Assembly (NCBI GenBank): GCA_963736285.1
Contig: CAVTOA010000002.1
Span: 1-64,000 of the forward strand
Reading direction: 5' to 3'
Length of the DNA stretch: 64,000 nucleotides
Origin: CAVTOA01 sp963736285
GTDB taxonomy: Bacteria > Actinomycetota > Actinomycetes > Mycobacteriales > QHCE01
Position 1 is the first letter of the stretch, and every line of letters starts with the position of its first letter. The translations under genes and the position numbers were made by a program. The notes below the pieces were generated by a model, which was not told the origin of the DNA, did not search any database, and saw only the letters and a list, made by a program, of their open reading frames with translations. Positions 18,877 to 27,301 of this stretch are shown in pieces.

Positions 18877-19601
18877 GACATGACCTCCTGGGCGGTCTTC
18901 AGTTGTGCCAGCAAGACACCCGCCCGGTCGGTGCCAATCGAGTGACCGCGGGCTCGTAGCCGACGCACGAGCTCGGACCGGGAGAGTCGTCCGCCCTCGG
19001 AGTCGATTTCGGACCGGACCGCCATACCGGCCTGCCACAACTCCGACCCGACCGCGGACAGGTCCTGAGTCCGGTCCGGCTCGACGTTTCGAACCAGCTG
19101 CGGACGTGTATAGAGAGTCGGCTCATCGATCGAACTTGCCTTGGACGGAGTGCCGTTCGCTGGCTCCGTTGCCGTGTGCTTAGCCGCTAGGGCGATTCGG
19201 AGGCGTCCAAGAATGAACAGAAAAGATGCTCCAGACTCGACGACCACAAGCAGAAGCAGCGTGGGGAGAGAATGCAGCAAGCCACCTACGAGATCGTGGC
19301 GCAGCATAGGGTCGATGTCGTTGAGAACCAGACCCACGATCGCTGCGACCCAACGGAGTGCGGTACCCCATTTCGAACGCAGGCCGTGGTCGGCCAACAC
19401 TCGTCCAGCGACCAATGCGATTGCCACGCCTAGATCGACGCATAGGGGGAGCAGCCATGCTGAGGCGTATGGAAATCCGTGTGCCGATAGTGCTGTGCCA
19501 GCATTAATTGTTGATACGGCCAATAGGCCCACAGCAACTATCCATATCCCGACGTTGATTACCCAGGACGTGCGGAGAACCCGGGCGAGCTCGGGACTCA
19601 T
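18873..19601 (-). CDS. DUF2637-like membrane protein
   Basis: 242 residues: four membrane helices in the first 140 residues (SWVINVGIWIVAVGLLAVST, ASAWLLPLCVDLGVAIALVA, WVAAIVGLVLNDIDP, LPTLLLLVVVESGASFLFIL), then a soluble C-terminal region ending in a small winged-helix-like segment (LSRSELVRRLRARGHSIGTD). The Trp-Leu-Leu-Pro-Leu-Cys-Val-Asp motif in helix 2 matches DUF2637 proteins carried by many AICEs. Coupled to genes on both sides by ATGA overlaps. Probably part of the transfer or spread machinery. Confidence 0.6.
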   Translation of the reverse strand: MSPELARVLRTSWVINVGIWIVAVGLLAVSTINAGTALSAHGFPYASAWLLPLCVDLGVAIALVAGRVLADHGLRSKWGTALRWVAAIVGLVLNDIDPMLRHDLVGGLLHSLPTLLLLVVVESGASFLFILGRLRIALAAKHTATEPANGTPSKASSIDEPTLYTRPQLVRNVEPDRTQDLSAVGSELWQAGMAVRSEIDSEGGRLSRSELVRRLRARGHSIGTDRAGVLLAQLKTAQEVMS

Positions 19602-19984
19602 GCCGCAGCACTATCGAGGGCTAGAGCGTGGTCATGGCGATTGTTCATCCGTCGCTCGACTTCGACCTGTTCCGTGTGCGTGAGCGGTACTTCCCAGCCG
19701 CAGCAGGCACGATCGACAGCGACCCAGTCCACATAGGTCGGGTCAGTGTCCATTTCGCGTGGCAGGTCGAATTCGACGACTATTCGTTCATCGGCTCGAA
19801 TCGCCTTTTCCCAACAAGACGCGCATGCAACACCGCCCAATAGCTCCAATGCAGATAGATGGTGCGTGCGAGTGCAGTGCTCACGCGCGATCGCTGCCAC
19901 TGAATGTGTGTGATCGAAATGCTTTGACCAAACAACGTCGTGGTCGGCATCTTGAGCTCGTGGAGGTGTTGAGACAATGGTCAT
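19598..19984 (-). CDS. Hypothetical AICE protein, first gene of leftward operon
   Basis: 128 residues from ATG 19984 (AAGGAG nine bases upstream; an in-frame ATG six codons earlier is less well placed). His- and Cys-containing: TRTHHLSALELLGG, VACASCWEKAIRADERIVVE, ACCGWEVPLTHTEQVEVERR. The Cys-x-x-Cys and clustered His suggest metal binding. It is promoter-proximal, with two operator-like sites upstream shared with the divergent GntR gene. No family recognised. Confidence 0.5.
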   Translation of the reverse strand: MTIVSTPPRAQDADHDVVWSKHFDHTHSVAAIAREHCTRTHHLSALELLGGVACASCWEKAIRADERIVVEFDLPREMDTDPTYVDWVAVDRACCGWEVPLTHTEQVEVERRMNNRHDHALALDSAAA

Positions 19985-20078
19985 GGGTCGTAGCTCCTTC
20001 ATAGTTGCGGCCCAGAGGGCTTGGCGGCAGCATCCGCCGAGCCCTCATTTAATGGCGATGTTTTGCAGGTCTGAAGGT

Positions 20079-20095
20079 CTGTATACAGACATGCA
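20079..20095. promoter_or_regulatory. Operator-like site A (GntR)
   Basis: TCTGTATACAGACATGC contains the perfect palindrome TCTGTATACAGA. It nearly repeats at 20139-20155, 60 bases away, about six helical turns. Both lie between divergent genes, so the GntR protein encoded at 20177 probably represses both directions from here. Confidence 0.6.
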
Positions 20096-20138
20096 ATGAG
20101 GAGAATGTAGAGAACGAACAGGGCGCACGTCAAGCCTG

Positions 20139-20155
20139 TCTGTATACAAACATGC
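20139..20155. promoter_or_regulatory. Operator-like site B (GntR)
   Basis: TCTGTATACAAACATGC differs from site A by one base in 17. Its 3' end is 21 bases before the GntR ATG at 20177, where a bound repressor would block initiation. Confidence 0.6.
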
Positions 20156-20176
20156 GGAATCCCGTACGCTAGAAGC

Positions 20177-20947
20177 ATGACCAGCGGACTTACCGACGCT
20201 CGACCTCTTCAAGTGCGTGTCGCTGACGACATCCGCGGCAAGATCGAGACGCAGGAATATCAACCAGGACAGCGTCTACCTACACTCGATGAGATTGCTA
20301 GTACCTATCGGTGCAGCTTGGCCGTGGCGCGTAAGGCCATTGACCTGCTTAAACAGCAGGGCCTTGCTGTCACAGTGCAGGGCAAGGGCACGTTCGTGCG
20401 CGATCGGCCCAATGCTCGACGTCACGGCATAGATCGCTATGCGCGTAGCCGGTGGAAGAGCGGCAAGGCGATCCTGACTGCGGAGGCTGAGCAACAGGGG
20501 CATGCGGCAGGCCAGGTAATCCGTGAGTTGGCCGAAGTTCCTGCGCCTGCTCAGGTAGCTGAACGTTTTGGGATAGCACAGGGAACCCCGGTGTGGGTGC
20601 GTCGGCGGACGACGCATGTTGATGACCGTCCAAATCAGCTTGCCGATTCTTACTACGAGCTGGACGTGGTGCGTGGCACTCGAATCATGCAAGAAGAGAC
20701 CGGTCCCGGAGGTGGTTTCGCCCGGCTAGAGGATGCTGGCTATGAGCTAGCTGAGATTTCTGAGGAATGGGCGGTGCGTATGCCCACTGGACCAGAAAGT
20801 GTGACTCTGCGTTTGCCGGCAGGCACCCCAGTGGTGGATCTGGTGCGCACGACATTTGATACGTCTGGTCGTGCGGTGGAGGTGATGTTGTCAGTGATCG
20901 CCGGTGACATGGTGACGTTGTCCTACCGCTTCCCGATTCCGGACTAG
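20177..20947 (+). CDS. GntR/UTRA-family regulator (KorSA-like)
   Basis: 256 residues. Winged helix at 10-75: QVRVADDIRGKIETQEYQPG, TLDEIASTYRCSLAVARKAI, VQGKGTFVRD. UTRA effector domain from about 100: QVAERFGIAQGTPVWVRRRT, LADSYYELDVV, EEWAVRMPTGPESVTLRLPA. This is the usual GntR regulator of AICEs, which in pSAM2 (KorSA) represses transfer and replication activation genes. Intact, in contrast to the copy in element 1. Nine bases separate it from the PP2C-like gene, so the two form an operon. Confidence 0.85.
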   Translation: MTSGLTDARPLQVRVADDIRGKIETQEYQPGQRLPTLDEIASTYRCSLAVARKAIDLLKQQGLAVTVQGKGTFVRDRPNARRHGIDRYARSRWKSGKAILTAEAEQQGHAAGQVIRELAEVPAPAQVAERFGIAQGTPVWVRRRTTHVDDRPNQLADSYYELDVVRGTRIMQEETGPGGGFARLEDAGYELAEISEEWAVRMPTGPESVTLRLPAGTPVVDLVRTTFDTSGRAVEVMLSVIAGDMVTLSYRFPIPD

Positions 20948-20956
20948 GAGTGTTTT

Positions 20957-21724
20957 GTGGAGATCGTGTATGCGTCGGTGCCGGCACCGGATGTGTCTAA
21001 TGAGGACTACGTGGTCACTGGTCCTGGCTGGGTGGTGGTGTTAGACGGTGCTACCCATCGTCCGGGTGTGGACAGTGGTTGTGTGCATACGGTGACGTGG
21101 CTGGTGGAGCAGTTGGCGGCGTCGTTAGCGCGGTCATTGACGCTGCCGTCGTCGGTTTCTTTGATTGATGCGGTGGCTACGGCGATCGGTGAAACGCGGG
21201 CGGCGCACGAGGGCACGTGTGATGTGTCTAATCCGGATAGTCCTTCTTCGACGGTGGCGATTCTGCGTGAGCGTGCGGATGTGTTTGAGCACTTGGTATT
21301 GGGGGATTCGCCGATTCTGTTCGACATCGATGGTGAGGTAAAGCCGGTCTTGGATGAGCGGAGCGCTCATCTGCCGAGTTATACGGCTGAAGGTGTGCGG
21401 TCGCATCGGAATCAGCCGCATGGTTTTTGGATTGCCTCGACGAAGCCGGAGGCTGCTCAGCATGCGGTGACGGGTTCGACCCCGAAAGCTGGCGTGCGTC
21501 GGGTAGCGGTAATGACGGATGGGGTTTCCCGTTATGTCGAACGCCTTGGTTTGGGGGATTGGGCGGTTCTGCTGGATGCGCTTGATAAGCAGGGCCCGGT
21601 TGACGTAATCGATCAGATCCGCGCCGCTGAGCGTGCGCAGCTTCCTGAACTGGGACATGAGCCAAACGGTCGCCGTGTTAAACGCCACGACGACGCCACA
21701 GCGGTGATCATCAGATCATGGTGA
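20957..21724 (+). CDS. PP2C-like protein phosphatase
   Basis: 255 residues from GTG 20957. PP2C motifs: GWVVVLDGATHRPG (metal-binding Asp), STVAILRERADVFEHLVLGD (core strands with Gly-Asp), RRVAVMTDGVSRYVE (Thr-Asp-Gly) and RRVKRHDDATAVIIRSW (Asp-Asp near the end). Proteins of this kind follow the GntR regulator in many AICEs. It may dephosphorylate a host or element protein; substrate unknown. Reading frame intact. Confidence 0.75.
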   Translation: MEIVYASVPAPDVSNEDYVVTGPGWVVVLDGATHRPGVDSGCVHTVTWLVEQLAASLARSLTLPSSVSLIDAVATAIGETRAAHEGTCDVSNPDSPSSTVAILRERADVFEHLVLGDSPILFDIDGEVKPVLDERSAHLPSYTAEGVRSHRNQPHGFWIASTKPEAAQHAVTGSTPKAGVRRVAVMTDGVSRYVERLGLGDWAVLLDALDKQGPVDVIDQIRAAERAQLPELGHEPNGRRVKRHDDATAVIIRSW

Positions 21725-21959
21725 CCCTTAGTTGGGGTGTTATAGCCAGCAGCGTCATGGCCGGGATTGATCGGCCCTCGGCAGAATTTCGTTTACATAT
21801 GTTGCCGAGTTGCTGCCGCAACAGTCTGTTTTCGCAGCGGCCCCTACATACTTGTCTTGGCTTCGTGTTCGCTTGCGCTTCGTCCTTAAAGTTGTGGCCA
21901 GGGTTGCTTAGTTCGTTCCAAGCTGACCTGAGTAGCAGCAGCACGCTTAGGAGATCATT

Positions 21960-23495
21960 GTGGCGACTTCCAGAGATGAACTGGTAGCGGCGGCGCGTCA
22001 GGTTATGGCCGGTTTGGACTTTCACAAGGTGGCCCAAAAAATTTATGAAACTTCTGAAGGCGGATTAACTTTATTGGGAGCACAAGATTTTCTTGAAAGG
22101 GTGCTTTCAGACGAAAAAGCAAAGAAAAGGGCTCCCCGATTTAGCAGGGAAGGCCCCATCCGGGCCTCGTCTGCAATTGTCCCATCACTAAGAGGTTCGG
22201 AACCAACCTCTCCCGGGCGCCTAGCGCGAGTAAGGCGCATCGCTCGGGAGCTCGCGCAAAGAGCAACCGGTCTTGTTAATGGGGAGTTTCAAGGACTTCC
22301 CGCTCAAAAAGCAATAACTTTCACCTATGCGCGCCCGAGTCCAAATGGGCTTCAATCCTGGTTCTCTACTGTTGAGCAAGGTCCATATCTTAGGCTAAGA
22401 AGTGGGCCTGAAATTGTAGATCTCATGCGAATCGAGCGCGGCAAGCGGCAAGCGCATTTTGCCGCAGAAGCGGTGGATTGGGGAGATCTCACCGAGGTAG
22501 TGGCCAGCGCATACGGGCACGCGCAGGCTTATCGAGGGCAAGATGCTCAAAGCCAAATTGGCGCCTACGAGAAGGTACGTGACCAAGCATTAGACACAAT
22601 TGACCCTACGGATGAACGGAAAGCAGCTGCTGCTCTTGTGGCTTGCGCCACGGGTTGGGTGGAAGGTAGTGACAGTGCTGAATTATATAAACAGCTGTAT
22701 GCCAATCCCAGCATGTCTATGGGAATGCCAGCGGATATTCAAGCAATCGTAGATATCGCAAGATTGAATGGGAAAGCTCCCGAATACTTACTGGAAATGG
22801 CAAAGAATGAACGCGTGGTCGTAACGATGCCTGCGCCGAATCAGTTAAATATTGAGTTGTTGCCCGAAACGCAGCCGGTCATCCAGATATGTAAGGTGAA
22901 CCATTCGTCGGACCAATGGTCTGATGTTCTCTCAGGAGAAGAAGTTAGAAAACAGATGAGCGAGCTTAATCAAAGCCCTGGATTATATAAACAAGAAATT
23001 GTGAGTGCTGGACTTGTGGCCAGGCAAATAACTCAGGGTCAGGGGAAAGCAAATAACCGCTTTATGTGCGCTCTTAATAAAGAGGTAAGAGCTTGCTACC
23101 CACCAATTACAGCGTCCGGCGAAGTGATACGACAGGCGCCTCAAAGAATTTTGGAAATCACACATCCATACGATTTGGACAGCCGTTTGCGAAACGAGCT
23201 GATGGTTCTGGCCCGTGCTGCAATAAAAGACCCTAATCAGGCAATCCTTTACACACCCGACGGTGAAAACTATCGTGCGGCCAGTGAGTGTAGCCAAGTG
23301 CTTAACACGACCGGCCGCATGAAGTACACGCCCAGAAGTAAATCTACATCAGGTGGGCATGATGCGCTTATAGCAGACGCCCACGCCCGCCAGCTACCTC
23401 CACAACTCACACAAAGGGCTTCTCTGGCGGCACTCTCTCCGAATCCGTATTTCCATAGAAAAACTTCATCTGAAGAAGCCCCCTACACCCGATGA
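21960..23495 (+). CDS. Unrecognised 511-residue cargo protein
   Basis: GTG start with TTAGGAG eight bases upstream. Predominantly helical: first helices MATSRDELVAAARQVMAGLD and GAQDFLERVLSDEKAKKRA, a basic linker, then FTYARPSPNGLQSWFSTVEQ, an all-helical middle (AYRGQDAQSQIGAYEKVRDQ, RKAAAALVACATGWVEGSD), a beta-rich segment (NERVVVTMPAPNQLNIELLP), and a C-terminal part with NRFMCALNKEVRACYPPITA and HPYDLDSRLRNELMVLARAA. No signal peptide, membrane helix or known catalytic motif seen. A+T content is higher than in its neighbours, suggesting separate acquisition. A hairpin (GCCCCCTACACCCGATGAGGGG) near 23480 may end the transcript. Confidence 0.6.
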   Translation: MATSRDELVAAARQVMAGLDFHKVAQKIYETSEGGLTLLGAQDFLERVLSDEKAKKRAPRFSREGPIRASSAIVPSLRGSEPTSPGRLARVRRIARELAQRATGLVNGEFQGLPAQKAITFTYARPSPNGLQSWFSTVEQGPYLRLRSGPEIVDLMRIERGKRQAHFAAEAVDWGDLTEVVASAYGHAQAYRGQDAQSQIGAYEKVRDQALDTIDPTDERKAAAALVACATGWVEGSDSAELYKQLYANPSMSMGMPADIQAIVDIARLNGKAPEYLLEMAKNERVVVTMPAPNQLNIELLPETQPVIQICKVNHSSDQWSDVLSGEEVRKQMSELNQSPGLYKQEIVSAGLVARQITQGQGKANNRFMCALNKEVRACYPPITASGEVIRQAPQRILEITHPYDLDSRLRNELMVLARAAIKDPNQAILYTPDGENYRAASECSQVLNTTGRMKYTPRSKSTSGGHDALIADAHARQLPPQLTQRASLAALSPNPYFHRKTSSEEAPYTR

Positions 23496-23874
23496 GGGGT
23501 ATTTAGTTTTCCGGACAAGGATGTAATGGTTTTTCTTTGTTGTTCTAACATTAGTTTTCAGATTGTTGAGGAGTAAGATTTTCCAACTCTGAATGAATAC
23601 GTTAGAGACGACGGCCAGGAGTTCCGCAAGTATTGGCGGGTAAAGATGTTCTCGGTAAGGACACCACGGGCCCGAGTCTTATCCAGTGAGAGCCGTATTG
23701 CAGTGAGCGATTTTCAATCGCTGCGTTAGCGATTGCTAAACCGGGTTTCAGACGGGCGCTTTGGTCGCCGCAACCGAGCCATTGATCGAGCGACTTGTAT
23801 GCATACTTCGAACCGATTTGCACACGCAAATTACTTTGGCGGCGACCAAGGGTTGGCTGTGAGGTGGTGGAATA
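23496..23874 (+). other. Noncoding stretch, possible short gene remnant
   Basis: No supported gene. A short open segment (roughly 23580-23729) reads EYVRDDGQEFRKYWRVKMFS up to FQSLR-stop without a start codon or ribosome binding site, so it could be the end of a lost gene. Inverted repeat AGCGATTTTCAATCGCT at 23705-23721. Confidence 0.3.
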
Positions 23875-24830
23875 ATGACTGAGTATGTTTCTCCCTATAG
23901 TTTCGAAGACGTTGCGCTTATAGAAAAGAACGCACAAAAGGAACTCTCGAGGAAACTAAGGCAAGCGAAAAGGCAAGAATATCTAGGCAAGTTAAACAGA
24001 CTGCTGAATCGGAAATCGGTTGCCAGCGGTGATAAATGGCAAGAGATCGCGTCACGTCCATCTCTTGAGGTCAATTCCCGAAAAACTGATCTCGCGCGTG
24101 CCGCTTACTTCCTCCGCCAATCACTACGGGATCTGGAAAACAAGTCCCGTGAGATCGGAGAGTACAGCTTACGATTGGAGGTTGCCGCGTTCGAATTAGC
24201 TCTCAATCCAGACGATGAAGAGCTAAGTGCAGAAGCGGAGCGACTAGAGCCTATCGCCTGGGCAGAGCGAGTCCGGAATTTGGCCAAAAGAGGTTCTGAC
24301 AAGTATGTGGAGTATTACGAGGCTGAGTTTGTATTGGCGCAAGACCGCACTAGCGCCGCAGCGCAGGCAACGGTCGATCGACTAGAACCTCTCGTGCTTT
24401 TGCAGGGAAAACTGGACGCTGCCAAGAGAGCCGGCGCGGACGAAAACGAAATCGGCTACCTAGAAAAAGCACTTCTTTAGGAGAATCATAACAGGAAAAC
24501 ACTGAGCTGCGACGAGAAGTGAAAGAGCTCGAGCCAATCTATGAGGCGGCATATTTTCTACGACGTGCACAGCGAGGAAGAAGCTCACCGGAGCTAGTCG
24601 ATCTCCTCCAGCGTTGTCTCCAGTGCCGGATCGCTTTACGCAACCCTGATCTGACGCCAGATGAAAGACGTTCCCTCGAACAGAAATCATGGCAACTTCA
24701 TTGGGGCGCCCATGTGTTGTGGACTGCCGGTCCTGTTCCCAGTAACGAGCCACCTACTCTTGCTGAACGGCTAAAAGGTGCAGCTAGCCGCCTGGCTCAT
24801 CCCAAGTTGCCAGGACCTGTATCTACGTGA
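23875..24830 (+). pseudogene. Helical LEP-repeat protein, split by amber codon and frameshift
   Basis: Two open frames, 23875-24480 (201 aa) and about 24500-24830 (from GTG 24519, 103 aa), look like one protein. Each holds about 46-residue helical repeats opening with a Leu-Glu-Pro motif: RLEPIAWAERVRNLAKRG, RLEPLVLLQGKLDAAKRAG, ELEPIYEAAYFLRRAQRG, with a preceding degenerate copy ending LALNPDDEELSAEAE. The stop TAG at 24478 falls inside a repeat, where LEKALL-stop-ENHN should continue to ENTELRREVKELEP after a one-base shift near 24490. CAG to TAG would explain the stop. No known family; alpha-solenoid scaffold is the best guess. The two pieces could also be independently made proteins. Confidence 0.5.
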
Positions 24831-24947
24831 CCAGTAGCAAGAGCGATCTCTGAGAAGAGAATGGTCGTCTGACCTAGGTGAGCAATGAGCGTTCTCAAAG
24901 GGCTGTGGGGGACGTGCTGAGCTCCCGTTCTGCGAGTGAGGCTGAAT

Positions 24948-25571
24948 ATGGTTAGTTTCAAGTCATGGATTAGGCACCCCTTTCTGGCTGCTTCGGTGAC
25001 GTTGACGGCCCATGAGGGTGGCCGCCGTGCGGGTTACCACGCGGCGGCTATCGCAGGAGGGGTGATAGCCGGCAGCAATATTGCGCATGGCGTCGGTTTG
25101 GCTGCAAATAATCCTGACCTGTGGGCTGCGCTAGGCCCGGTAAGACCGGAAACCGGAGGAGTTCTGACCCAGCATCCCTATGCGTCGTCTATAGGACTTG
25201 CCGGAGTCTTCGGCGGTGCGGCGCATCTTGTGGATCGGGCGGCGACCAGGTCGGGGCTGCGCAGAGTGGAGACATTTATGCGGCAGGGCGGCGATCTATC
25301 TGATTGGCGAAGTAGCCGGCCGGTGTTTCCTTACGTTGTTGGTCTGGGTCTTTTAGCTGTCGCACCGGAGACTGTCCCCGTTGGATTGAAAGCTGCAATG
25401 TCTGACTCGATGTCGGGCGTAACGACATTGGGAGCAGTTACGGCCGGTGTATTTGGCGTCACGGGTGCCATTTTTGCGGGCTGGACCGGCGACGTCGCGG
25501 CAACGAACCCGTATGCGTCAGATGCGCGTTCGGTCAACCAACAGCTGCACGGCCATCCACACCGGGATTGA
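24948..25571 (+). CDS. Membrane protein of the cargo block
   Basis: 207 residues from ATG 24948 (GTG 24936 is possible). Four likely membrane segments: YHAAAIAGGVIAGSNIAHGV, ASSIGLAGVFGGAAHLVD, FPYVVGLGLLAVAPETVPVG and GVTTLGAVTAGVFGVTGAIF, all Gly-rich, with a short hydrophilic C-terminus. Gly-rich small membrane proteins of AICEs often serve plasmid spread between hyphal compartments, which may be its role. No family assignment. Confidence 0.55.
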   Translation: MVSFKSWIRHPFLAASVTLTAHEGGRRAGYHAAAIAGGVIAGSNIAHGVGLAANNPDLWAALGPVRPETGGVLTQHPYASSIGLAGVFGGAAHLVDRAATRSGLRRVETFMRQGGDLSDWRSSRPVFPYVVGLGLLAVAPETVPVGLKAAMSDSMSGVTTLGAVTAGVFGVTGAIFAGWTGDVAATNPYASDARSVNQQLHGHPHRD

Positions 25572-25884
25572 GCGCACAAACCCCAGCGTCCGCTTAAGGC
25601 ACCTCCCGAATGCGATTGTCCGCAGTAGTTCCCATGAGACGTGACGCGATGCGATGCCATGCTCCAGCTCTATGAGGGTTGGTTGCTGTTGGTGTCTATG
25701 GATGTGAGGTAGGTCCCAGACTGGGTGAATTGGTCGCGCGCGAGGGGGAGACAGGCAATGCTTTGGCCGTCTGTCTTTCACGCTGGTTCATGGCGAATGT
25801 GAGCTAGCGGATTTGGCGGGCCATTCTTGTCAGGGATGCACATCTATCTGGTGCAGGCCGTCTGTGCCGATGAGGGAGACAATT
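25572..25884. other. Intergenic stretch without a supported gene
   Basis: Short open segments exist on the plus strand (for example GELVAREGETGNALAVCLSR near 25725-25790 followed in another frame by ELADLAGHS) and could be traces of a lost gene, but there is no start signal and no recognisable domain. Confidence 0.3.
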
Positions 25885-26103
25885 ATGGGCAACAGCTAGC
25901 CCGAGGGAGCCTCTGAAGAAGCCACGCAAACTGGACCACCTAAGGACAAGAAAGGCCGCGAAATACACAAGGTCACCGTGCGTGATGCGGTAGGCGATAT
26001 AAAAGGTGCTTGGCAATGGGGTAAGAAAGTCACCCCCAGTCCTGGGCCGCAGGTTGTGACCCCGGATCAAGGCTCAAAAGCCGGTGGGTCCCACAGGAAG
26101 TAG
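25885..26103 (+). pseudogene. 72-codon small protein with amber at codon 5
   Basis: ATG 25885 follows GAGGGAGA. The frame is MGNS-stop(TAG, 25897)-PEGASEEATQTGPPKDKKG, then REIHKVTVRDAVGDIKGAWQ and PSPGPQVVTPDQGSKAGG to TAG at 26101. Apart from the one TAG it is a clean small basic protein. A CAG to TAG change would restore Gln. Last gene before the right att repeat. Family unknown. Confidence 0.5.
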
Positions 26104-26282
26104 GAAGTGTTCCTGTCTTGGACTGGGGTGGGCGCATGCGGATAGCTGTAGTCAAAACTGTAGTAGGGACGCTGGTGAGTAGGCAGGATTGCCGGGAACG
26201 GGTGAGACGCTGGGGGAAGTGTTCGTCCTGCTCATTCAGCGTGGTGAGGGACCTAAAAGGACGGTTGAGACGTCTGTTGGCG

Positions 26283-26329
26283 TGCTTACAACCGAGCGGT
26301 CGGGGGTTCGATCCCCTCTGCGCCCACGA
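26283..26329 (+). repeat. Attachment site: second copy of the tRNA 3' half
   Basis: Identical over 47 bases to 8573-8619 and in the same orientation. Neither copy is preceded by a tRNA 5' half. It marks the right end of element 2, and an integrase remnant starts 22 bases further right, as expected if a third element once followed. Confidence 0.85.
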
Positions 26330-26351
26330 TATTTGTGCGGGTCAGGGCGCC

Positions 26352-26525
26352 TCAGGTTCCATTGAGGGCGCGATTCTGGTCCAGTGAGTGACTAATTGAG
26401 TAACTATGCTGCTTCTTTTGTTCGGCGAATATTTCATTCATCGCGTTGGCTCCTTGTTCCAGTATGGGTCTGATCTGTTTCCGGTAGACGGTTTCGGTGA
26501 CACTCGTTCCGCTGTGGCCGACTAG
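26352..26525 (-). pseudogene. Integrase remnant, catalytic C-terminus only
   Basis: SRLVGHSGTSVTETVYRKQI followed by RPILEQGANAMNEIFAEQKK is the end of an AICE tyrosine recombinase with the catalytic Tyr (TETVYRKQ) and the preceding His/Gly-His motif. Everything before it is lost; the sequence upstream (26526 on) is unrelated. It sits beside the att repeat exactly where the integrase of a third element would be. Confidence 0.75.
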
Positions 26526-26651
26526 TCGTGACTGAAGTGTCCGCCCAAAAGGGGTCACTTCAACCGGCGCGCTGTTGCCGGATACGGATTGAACGAACTA
26601 GCCCGGGACATCGACAACGCGGGCGGAGCTTTCTGCTTTAGGCTAGAGGGC

Positions 26652-26885
26652 ATGAACGCTATGCCCGCTCGGCAAGAACTGCATCAACTTATTGAGCAGT
26701 TCAACGAGCCTCAAGCCAAGCGTATTCTTCGCTTGGTCAAATCTGAGTTCTCTGAATCAGCCGAACACGACAACGTCCACACCCAAGAGCGTCCTTGGCC
26801 TGCATCCATCGGCGCCGGGCATTCTGGGTTGGGTGATGTGTCCACAAATCCCGAAAAATATTTCACGCAGGGTTTTGGTCTGTGA
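26652..26885 (+). CDS. VapB-like antitoxin
   Basis: 77 residues from ATG 26652: MNAMPARQELHQLIEQFNEP, QAKRILRLVKSEFSE and a polar tail ending YFTQGFGL. Short helical start and flexible tail fit an antitoxin that wraps a PIN-domain toxin. Its stop overlaps the toxin GTG (26882-26885), the usual coupling. The DNA-binding class is unclear. Confidence 0.6.
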   Translation: MNAMPARQELHQLIEQFNEPQAKRILRLVKSEFSESAEHDNVHTQERPWPASIGAGHSGLGDVSTNPEKYFTQGFGL

Positions 26886-27301
26886 TTGTGTTCGATACCG
26901 GGCCTTTAGTGGCCTTGGTGGACACCGACGATGACGCCCACGACAAAACCCTCACCTGGTTTCGCTCAGCCTGGCATCAACCGATGGTGGTGCCTGCTCC
27001 TGTACTGGGTGAAGCCTGGTATCTGATTGGGAAAACCTGCGGGGCTGCCGTTGAGGCACAGTTTTTAGCCGATCTTGCTCGCGGCGCCTTCGGCGAGGTC
27101 ATCACACCAACCCCTCTTGACCTCAGCCGCACGGGCGAACTTGTAGCCCAATACGCCGACTTACCGCTTGGTGGCACCGACGCGTGCGTGATCGCCGTCG
27201 CTGAGCGCCTCGGTACTACCACTGTGGCCACACTGGACAGGCGGCACTTCTCCGTCGTTCGACCCAGCCACATCCCAGCCCTCACCTTGTTCCCTGGCTA
27301 G
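26882..27301 (+). CDS. PIN-domain toxin (VapC-like)
   Basis: 139 residues. PIN signature: IVFDTGPLVALVDTDD (first Asp), VVPAPVLGEAWYLIG (Glu), LGGTDACVIAVAERLG (Asp) and ATLDRRHFSVVRP (last Asp). These form the metal-binding ribonuclease site of VapC toxins. Intact and next to an antitoxin, inside the graveyard of integrase remnants, where such a pair may have stabilised a lost element. Confidence 0.85.
   Translation: MIVFDTGPLVALVDTDDDAHDKTLTWFRSAWHQPMVVPAPVLGEAWYLIGKTCGAAVEAQFLADLARGAFGEVITPTPLDLSRTGELVAQYADLPLGGTDACVIAVAERLGTTTVATLDRRHFSVVRPSHIPALTLFPG

Larger units (their letters stand above)
8573..26329. mobile_element. AICE element 2, 17.7 kb between tRNA-half repeats
   Basis: Bounded by the two 47-bp direct repeats. 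Gene order: integrase and excisionase next to the left repeat, then DUF3631 and primase-polymerase replication genes, SSB, GGDEF protein, FtsK-like transfer ATPase, membrane proteins, all leftward; then rightward GntR regulator, PP2C-like protein and unknown cargo. Size and content match AICEs that replicate with a Prim-Pol instead of a RepSA initiator. Integrase, excisionase, Prim-Pol and transfer ATPase are all disrupted, so self-mobility is doubtful. Confidence 0.85.
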
